64,000 nt of DNA, from positions 229,623,136-229,687,135 of the forward strand of contig NC_092875.1 of the NCBI RefSeq assembly GCF_028372415.1. Direction: 5' to 3'. Origin of the DNA: Notamacropus eugenii. Its lineage: Eukaryota > Chordata > Mammalia > Diprotodontia > Macropodidae. A model generated the notes under the pieces. The model worked only from the letters and a program-made list of their open reading frames with translations. It was not told the origin of the DNA and ran no database searches. This document shows positions 57,726 to 64,000 of this stretch, piece after piece (positions within the stretch are counted from its first letter, which is position 1; every line of letters starts with the position of its first letter). The translations under genes were made by a program, and so were the position numbers.

Positions 57726-57937
57726 CAGCAGTCTTCAAATATTTTGGTCTCAGGACTCCTTCACATTCTTAACAATGACTGAGGACCTCCCAAACAGTTT
57801 TTGTTTATGTGGGTTATATCAATTAATATCTACCATGTTAGAAATCAAAATATCTAAGTATTATTATGAAAATCGTTTTGACCCCCCAGACCCCCTAAAA
57901 GGATATTGGGGACACCTCCCTTTGAGAACCACTGCTG
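57726..57937 (+). mobile_element. MER5-type hAT-Charlie DNA transposon
   Basis: Inverted ends cagcagtcttcaaatatttt and tttgagaaccactgctg. Inner text gaggacctcccaaacagttt ttgtttatgtgggttatatc and ttattatgaaaatcgttttg acc matches MER5. About 212 bp, non-coding. Target duplication no longer visible. Confidence 0.8.
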
Positions 57938-59075
57938 TAAAGCATTATATCAGTGTGAACTGTTATTTTTCTACTACACTGCCTTGTGGGCAAAATTCAG
58001 CAATAGTTTACAGTCATGGAATGATATGAACATGTATTTGGGGTTTTCCTGATATAGCTGGTAAATAAACCCAGTTTTCCTTAGCTTCTAGCACTGTGCT
58101 GACTCTGCAAAGGGATTTCTAATCTCTCGGATGTTTTCCTCTGAAGAGCACTGTCATTGACATCCAGCACTTCCTGGAAAGGCTGTCTCAAGGACTTTTG
58201 ATGACGTTGGCAGGCTATTGCACAAGAAGAGTTTCTCAGGAATTAGACTGTCTTTATGGCCTCCAGCTTCCCTTGTTATATCCTCTTGAGCACAGATATG
58301 TGAAATAGTTTGAATTAAGGACATTTTGGCAACCAACAATAGTCTGCTGATGACAGGGACCTGATTAAACAGGATTCTGACTACTCTGAGATGACCAGCC
58401 TTGTCATTATAGAGAATCTTAAGATCTCAGAGATGCTTCTGTTTCATCATGAGTAACATGGAATAGTGGAGTCTGACTTACATGTGGAGTCTGACAATCT
58501 GGATAAGAATCCCAGCTTGACCACTTACTGACCTTTTCAAAATAATTTTCAGCTGTTTCCTCCTCCATAAAATCAAGAGGGTTGAGACAACTGATCTCTT
58601 AAGAGACCCAGATCTGATTCCTACGGCCCTATTGTATAGAGTAAGGGGAGTGGAGAATGGGTAGGAGTGGAGGGTGGTTGATTGGGTAAATCAAATTACC
58701 TCACCCCAAACAAACTAGATGATAAAATGCCACTCCTTAATACATTAACCAGATGAGACTACATCTCAATTAACCTGTCAATTCTGGGCTTTAGACTAAA
58801 TGTGCCCTCAAAGTCCTTAATGTACTGGAATGCAGCTGCAAGAGAAGAGTGTTTAGACTGACTGAGGAAACTTGGTCATGCCCTGAGGGGCTTGTGTAAA
58901 ACCTGGGAGTTAGCAGAAAAGTAGTTTATAACTGGAGAGATCCTACCAAGCACAGAGGAGAATGTATTCCAGTTAAATCTCCGCCCCTTGACTGGAGGAC
59001 CTCATGAACTTCAGCTGTCCAGAGATCTCTCCATATTCCCAACATTGTCCTAGAAGCAGCCTTGAACCAGCTGAT
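57938..59075. other. Unassigned intergenic sequence
   Basis: No frame above chance, no repeat I can name. Confidence 0.45.
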
Positions 59076-59079
59076 GGCC

Positions 59080-59305
59080 GTGTTATCATTTGATATCATT
59101 TGATCCTCACAACAACCCTGGGAGTTAAAATGCTAAGTTATGATTAAGGTGCTAATTTATGATTCCCATTTTACAGATGAGAAAACTGAGACAAACAGTG
59201 ACTTGCCCAGAATCATACAGCTAAGAAGTATATGAGATTGGATTTGGACTCAGGTCTTCCTGACTCTAAGCCTGGCACTCTATCTATTGTACCACCCAGC
59301 TATCA
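59080..59305 (-). repeat. MIR SINE
   Basis: gatcctcacaacaaccctgg gag, cccattttacagatgagaaa actgagac, gtgacttgcccagaatcata cagct, ggtcttcctgactctaagcc tggcactctatctattgtac cacc. Confidence 0.8.
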
Positions 59306-59840
59306 CATTCCAAACCCTTTAGGGGTATCCCTAGAATTCTAAGAGGAAGGATAATCATCTTTAGAAAAACAAGTCCTTCTGAATACAAGGAACTTTTTAG
59401 TAAACCTTTCCCACTTTCATTGTCTAAGCATGTATCTTGCTAAAAGGGTTACTTTGCTTCCAAATGACCACGAGCCAAAGAGGGCAGATTTTCTTTAAGG
59501 AATTCACTTTCTATTTTAGTGATATTTCAGCCTTGCTAACAATTAGCAAAGTGAGTGAACAGTTTCTAATGTTATAGATCTTTGGAAACTGGAACAAAAT
59601 TCCAGTTAACAGTAAAATTATTTTCTTGTTTTAAAAAATTATGAACTTAACAAATACCAACAAGCATGAATATTTCAACATATAAGAAAAACAGAAAAGA
59701 GGATGGTATATGAAACTAAATTTTTGTTACATAGCTTTTTAAAGTGCATATTAAATTTAACATGAAGTAACGATACTGCCTTGTCTCCTTCTTTACTTCC
59801 TTCTGGTCTCTTGTGTGTATTTTTTAAAAAAGTTTCATTG
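59306..59840. other. Unassigned intergenic sequence
   Basis: AT-rich, nothing recognised. Confidence 0.45.
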
Positions 59841-59844
59841 TTAC

Positions 59845-60425
59845 TCACCAGGTATTTATTAAGCACTTACTGTATGCATGCCAGGTATTGTCATCGGCCA
59901 AAAGAATTCCTATCCTCAAGGAGCTTACATGATAATGGAAGGGAACAGTATATAAATAACTATACATGTATTATATATATATACACACACATATGTATGT
60001 AAAGTGTATATATAATATCTATTTAGATAACTATACAAAAAAGTATATATGTATAAAGTGATCGAAGTGGAGGCACTAATAGCTAGAGGGAGACTTTGAA
60101 CTGAGTATTAAAGAAAGGCAGGGAGAAACTAAGAAGTGGAATGGAGGAGGTAGAAAGGACAGCCACTTCGAGGACTACAAGCCAGCCAATGTAACCGAAT
60201 CATAAGAGTGTATGGAGAGTAAAGTAGAAAACATTTGGAAAGATAGAAAGGACTTTAAATGCCACAGGAGTTTTTCTTTGATCCTGGAAGTGATTGATAG
60301 AGAGTCATTGGAGCTAACTGAACAAGATGAGAGTCAGGGTAGCAGGGGAAGGGGGGGTGACATGGTGAACACTACGATTTAGAAAAATCACCTTGACAGC
60401 TGGATGTAAGAAGATGGCATCAAGG
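59845..60425 (-). mobile_element. L2 LINE fragment
   Basis: caggtatttattaagcactt actgtatgc, ctcaaggagcttacatgata atgg, ggactttaaatgccacagga g, agagtcattggagctaactg and gacatggtgaacac in L2 reverse-complement order, with an AT-repeat-rich stretch (59960-60050) inside. Confidence 0.75.
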
Positions 60426-60429
60426 AGAG

Positions 60430-60850
60430 AGTTGAGAGATTCTCTTTTCCTCTTCTTTTTTCTTTACATCATTATCACTATCCACCAATTCCCACCCCCA
60501 CATCCACCCTCCTTGTAACCAATAAATATAGTCAAGTGAAAGGAATCAACACATTGCTATATCTCTTAATGTATCGCTTTCTTTTGTTCATTACCTCTGC
60601 CAAGCAGGTCTTATCTTCTGAAGTCATGAACAGTTGCTGCATTGATCAGACCTCTGAAGTTTATCGGAGTTGTTTTCATTTATATTATTGTAGAAATCAT
60701 GTAACTTATTCCCTTAGTTCTGCTCAGTTCCTTCTACATCCATTCACAGAATCTTACCAAATTTCTCTAAATTTGTCAAAAATGCTTTTTCAAAAAATGT
60801 ATTGTCCTGGGAAGCTATGAAGGTAGATACTCCTGTACTTCTACTCTTTC
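60430..60850 (-). mobile_element. L1 3'-region fragment, minus strand
   Basis: The plus strand resembles the complement of marsupial L1 3' sequence: ttgttcattacctctgcc, cttctgaagtcatgaacagt tgctgcattgatcagacctc, and ctgctcagttccttctacat cc. Not a gene, although an open frame of 94 codons runs through it. Confidence 0.55.
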
Positions 60851-61164
60851 AAAAGCTAAGTGGATGGGTCACCCTGTAGTTATATTATAGATTCTGGTGA
60901 GGGGTATTTCTAGTTTCAGAGGTTTCTATTTTAACCATGCTTGAGGATTGTAGAGGGAATCAGGGTATTTAAAGAGAACTAGCTAAAGAGACAATGAACT
61001 GTTCATTATTAGTACAGATGTACTAATATGTACAGATGCCAGGGCAGGTCTGATCACAGCCTTATGCTATGCTGCCTTTTGACATGTGAAAAAGGAACTA
61101 GACATTCTAATCCCAAAGAATGATTCTCTCTCTCTTTAAATTACCTTACATTTATTTATCTGTA

Positions 61165-61650
61165 TACATGCTATAGCTTCCATTAGAAAGTAAGCTCCTT
61201 GTGGGCAGTGACTATTTGGATCATAGTCTAGTTTCAGACTGGATTATACATTGTCTCTCTTTAAGAACTGGACTTGGAGTCAGGAAGACGTGAGTTCAAA
61301 ACTAGCCATAGACACTTGATAGGTGTGTGACTCTGAGCAAATCACTTGCCATTTCAGACTCTATTTCCCCATCTATAAAATTGGGATAATAACAGAACCT
61401 AACTCTAAGGGGCGAGGATCAAATGCACTTTGCAAACCTTAAGTGTTGTATAAAGGTTAGCCATTATTATTAAACTGTACTACTCTGGGCTTCTCAGCGT
61501 GGCATTTCGTGTTTTTGTTTATTACACTGTTTGACCTCTGTGCCTGAAATGTGCTCCCTCCCCATCTCTGCTTTTTAAGAATTTCCATCTTCCTTCAAGG
61601 TTCAATAGCTCAATTACCACTTTCTAAGTTTCCCATCATTTCTTGGTCTG
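61165..61650 (+). repeat. L2 tail, MIR and L2 ORF-end fragments
   Basis: 61165-61235 is an L2-like tail (gaaagtaagctccttgtggg cagtgac). 61255-61470 is a MIR (ggacttggagtcaggaagac gtgagttcaaaactagcc, ataaaattgggataataaca). 61490-61650 is an L2 ORF end (gtgctccctccccatctctg, ccatcttccttcaaggttca). Confidence 0.65.
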
Positions 61651-61740
61651 CAACCAGCTCTTCTTTATTGGTGAAAAGTAGGTCCAGAAGAGCAACCATT
61701 CTCATAACTTTTCTATCTTTTTAAAAAACAAAATGATCAG

Positions 61741-62560
61741 GCCGCTTTGCAAACGCCGCCACCAGGAGTCCTCGTCTGGGTGCAGTCGCCTGGACACCGA
61801 TCCCCACCGCCCCTTCCTCTGCCGTCGCGCCCAGCCCAGGAATCTGTGGGCATGGCCAACCCCAACGTGTACTTTGACATCACCGTCAATAATGAGCCCC
61901 TGGGCTGGATTACTTTCGAGCTCTTTGCAAACAAGATTCCAAACACAGCAGAAAACTTCCATGCTCTGAGCACTGGAGAGAAGGGAATTGGTTACAAGAG
62001 CTCCTGCTTACACAGAATCATTCCTGGGTTCATGTGCCAGGGTGGTGACTTCACATGCCATAATGGCACTGGTGGCAAGTCCATGTATGGGGAGAAATTT
62101 GCTGATGAGAACTTCGTCCTGAAGCACACTGGTCCTGGCATCTTGTCCATGGCAAATGCTGGACCCAACACAAATGGCTCCCAGTTTTTCATCTGTATCG
62201 TTAAGACTGATTGGTTGGATGGCAAGCATGTGGTCGTTGGCCAAGTGAAAGAATGCATGAACATAGTGGAAGCCATGGAGCATTTCCGTTCTGGGGATGG
62301 CAAGACCAGCAAGAAGATCGCTACTGCTGACTGTGGACAGCTCTCATAAGTTTTTTTGTTTAGTTTTTTGTCTTAACCATCAAACCATTCCTCTGTAGCT
62401 GGAGAGAGCACCCTCACATCCCATCTGCTATTACACCTGTAATCCTTGTGCTCTCGCTGCAATTCTCTTTGGATTTCATTTCCTTTTTCCTTCCACAAGT
62501 CTGGCTAGACAACAGAGTTAAGTTTACGATTATGAAATAAAAACTAAAGTAAAAAAAATG
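61741..62560 (+). pseudogene. PPIA: PPIA (cyclophilin A) processed retrocopy, whole transcript
   Basis: Complete cDNA-like insertion: GC-rich 5' UTR (61741-61851), uninterrupted frame (61852-62349), 3' UTR, AATAAA at 62536-62541 and an A-rich tail. The exact 10-bp repeat aaatgatcag at 61731-61740 and 62561-62570 is the target duplication. The parent gene has introns and this copy has none, so it arose by L1-mediated retrotransposition. No promoter is carried over beyond the 5' UTR. Confidence 0.93.
61852..62349 (+). CDS. PPIA: Cyclophilin A-like peptidyl-prolyl isomerase, retrocopy with intact frame
   Basis: 165 codons from ATG ([20 protein letters not shown]) to TAA, the same length as human cyclophilin A, with no stop, frameshift or gap. 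If expressed it would catalyse proline cis-trans isomerisation in the cytosol. Active-site residues (human numbering) are all there: R55, F60, M61 and Q63 in [15 protein letters not shown]101, N102, A103, Q111 and F113 in [16 protein letters not shown]121 and H126 in DWLDGKH. Probable unique substitutions against recalled human PPIA include R19W, R37H and R69C, the last two at CpG-prone arginine codons. Expression is unknown; an intact frame alone may only mean a recent insertion. An in-frame ATG at 61747 would add 35 residues but lies in the copied 5' UTR, so the 61852 start is preferred. Confidence 0.85.
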   Translation: MANPNVYFDITVNNEPLGWITFELFANKIPNTAENFHALSTGEKGIGYKSSCLHRIIPGFMCQGGDFTCHNGTGGKSMYGEKFADENFVLKHTGPGILSMANAGPNTNGSQFFICIVKTDWLDGKHVVVGQVKECMNIVEAMEHFRSGDGKTSKKIATADCGQLS

Positions 62561-62639
62561 AAATGATCAGTATTAAAAATGTATGAGCTGCCTTATGATT
62601 TGATCAGAGACACACATTAATGGATGTCCAGAAAAAGGA

Positions 62640-62770
62640 AGTCCCCACTACAAATATATCCTTTTCCATTCTCTAATGGGTAAATGGCCAAAGGATAAGA
62701 ATAGCTAGTTCTGGGGGAAAAGAAATACAAATTATCAATAACCATCTGAAGAAAAGCCTTGAATTGATGC
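62640..62770 (+). repeat. L1 ORF2 fragment
   Basis: tttccattctctaatgggta aatggccaaaggataagaa, then aaattatcaataaccatctg aagaaaa, decayed L1 text matching about 52.67-52.75 kb. Confidence 0.5.
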
Positions 62771-62869
62771 TATCTTTTTAGATAACAATATGGTATCAAA
62801 CAATAAAAGGAATCTTCCTAAAACAATCTTCCTAAGACAATTCAAATGGAAGTGATTCAGCTTCCTGGC

Positions 62870-63510
62870 ATGACCCTGGTATACTGTTCAAGTTTCACAA
62901 GCATACAACGATAAAATCAGCACAATTCTGTAGACCTTCAGTCTGGTAGACAGTCTAATTCCTCTTCTCTCCCACACTTCCTTTAGTGCCTCCCAAATAA
63001 CAGCTAGCTCTGGCATTTTGTGTATCAACCTCATCATCTATGTGAATATCCTTGGAAAGTATACTGCCAGGGTAAGTGAACTTATCTACAGCATTCACAA
63101 TTTCTCCATTTGATGTAACCTTCAGCATTGGTTGGTGGAGAATCTGTTTTCTTGGTGGTGTTAAGCCAAAATTAGGACAAGCAGCAGAGAGACAATGCAT
63201 ACGTTGTTGCATATCAGCTTCAGAAGCTGCATTTAGTGCACAATCATCTCTAAACTATGACACAAACTCTCCCTCTACTTTACTCTTGGTTTGTAGCCTT
63301 TTCAAGTTAAATAATTTGCCCTCTGTGCAGTAGCCGACCTTCATGCCATATTTCATCCTTGTGGAAGGCGTCTGACAACACTGATAAAAACACCATGCTA
63401 AAAAGCATGGGAGCAAGCACACAGCCCAGCTTCTCTCCACTGGTGACTGGGAAAGCAAGAGAGCATTGGTCATCATCCACAACCCAGGCCAGACTTTATC
63501 TAAGATTTCG
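62870..63510 (-). mobile_element. RTE-like non-LTR retrotransposon remnant (reverse transcriptase end)
   Basis: Minus-strand translation in pieces gives FPVTSGEKLGCVLAPMLFSM (RT palm start, normally VTNGVKQGCVLAPTLFS), then CPNFGLTPPRKQILHQPM and VDKFTYPGSILSKDIHIDDE VDTQNARAS, matching the widespread ENDO-RT type with VDxFxYLGSxLS and IDDEV. Several frame breaks. The RTE clade assignment is from memory; no 3' end is seen. Confidence 0.65.
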
Positions 63511-64000
63511 TAACTCACTTCTTAAACTAGTAAAGTATGTAGTACCTTAAGTGTAGTAGGCATTACATAAATATTTGTTGAGTTAAAATATGTTCAGGTT
63601 ATAATCTAAAATTTCTCTCGCTCCCCTCTGAACTAATTTGGATGGGAGTAGGTGGGTAATAGTCTTACTTAGGACAGTGAATGAATGTCTCTAATCTAGA
63701 GACCTCTGGGAAATCAGGTATAAGGAAGGTTTCTATGGCCTTTATCATCTTTTCTTCTTCCTTTCTTTCTGATTTAGTAACCAACAAAAACCTTCAAATA
63801 CACAAAGAATTTTAAAATACTGTACATCAAACCATAAATTTATTATTTACAGTAAATATAATATGTAAAAAGTATAAAACTATTTTAAAATGTATATCAC
63901 CTTTAACAAGATAGTAACAAAATTATCTTGGTGTGTGTGTGTCCTGATCTTTTTTCTTCTATGCATTTTTCTGGATTTTGTTACTGTCATTATTTGGATA
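63511..64000. other. Unassigned intergenic sequence to the window edge
   Basis: AT-rich with a short (TG)7-like run near 63932. No gene or repeat recognised. Confidence 0.45.

Noticed and set aside
60536-60820. 94-codon plus-strand open frame
   Set aside because: Falls in an inverted L1 3' region; no start context or domain.
61747-61851. Upstream in-frame ATG extending the PPIA frame by 35 residues
   Set aside because: The sequence is the copied GC-rich 5' UTR; the 61852 ATG gives exactly the family's 165-residue length and N-terminus.

Overview
The window is mammalian nuclear DNA, almost certainly from a marsupial. It is AT-rich and intron-bearing. It carries several copies of a tRNA-derived SINE whose tail (aaatggcaaaccactccag... 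through ...ccaaatggggtcac) is typical of marsupial genomes, together with HAL1/L1 elements starting in a gccaagatggcgg-type leader and many old MIR, L2, CR1/L3 and hAT fragments. No prokaryotic-type feature (operon, CRISPR array, origin) is present. The species cannot be named from the sequence.

Layout. Positions 1-25.6 kb hold the 3' end of PTPN2 (T-cell protein tyrosine phosphatase) on the + strand. The exons seen are: one encoding the end of the catalytic domain (1092-1253), one encoding the variable linker (11783-11979), one encoding the nuclear-localisation region and the hydrophobic ER-anchoring tail of the 48-kDa form (16564-16783), and, 8.5 kb further on, a tiny alternative last exon encoding the nuclear 45-kDa ending PRLTDT (25195-25216). 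The mechanism known from placental mammals, in which choice of the last exon decides ER or nuclear location, is therefore readable here. Upstream exons, including the catalytic cysteine, lie outside the window. The introns hold two HAL1 elements in opposite orientation, SINEs, L2 pieces and a MER5-type hAT element. Just before the 11783 exon, a 72-bp-offset duplicate of the exon's acceptor and first 33 bases forms a possible poison exon.

From 25.6 to 64 kb I see no conventional host gene. It is a graveyard of repeats: CR1/L3 pieces (25.9-30.7 kb and 54.0-55.4 kb); a broken gammaretrovirus-like provirus on the minus strand (31554-38017) with paired LTRs, a tRNA-Pro-type primer site and an ATP5MC2 processed pseudogene inserted into it; two solo LTRs of one family in opposite orientation, both inside a single MIR (48.1-49.4 kb); a near full-length 7SL RNA pseudogene (50.07-50.34 kb); a 2.2-kb 5'-truncated L1 with target-site duplication (51.4-53.7 kb); an L2 split by a short L1 and by a 114-bp GT/GA microsatellite (56.0-57.6 kb); a cyclophilin A (PPIA) retrocopy with an uninterrupted 165-codon frame and intact active-site residues (61741-62560); and an RTE-like reverse-transcriptase remnant (62.9-63.5 kb).

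I found no undescribed multi-gene system. The points most worth a second look are the duplicated PTPN2 splice unit, the intact PPIA retrocopy, the inverted solo LTR pair nested in one MIR, and the datable nested insertions. Family names rest on recalled consensus sequences, not on a database search.
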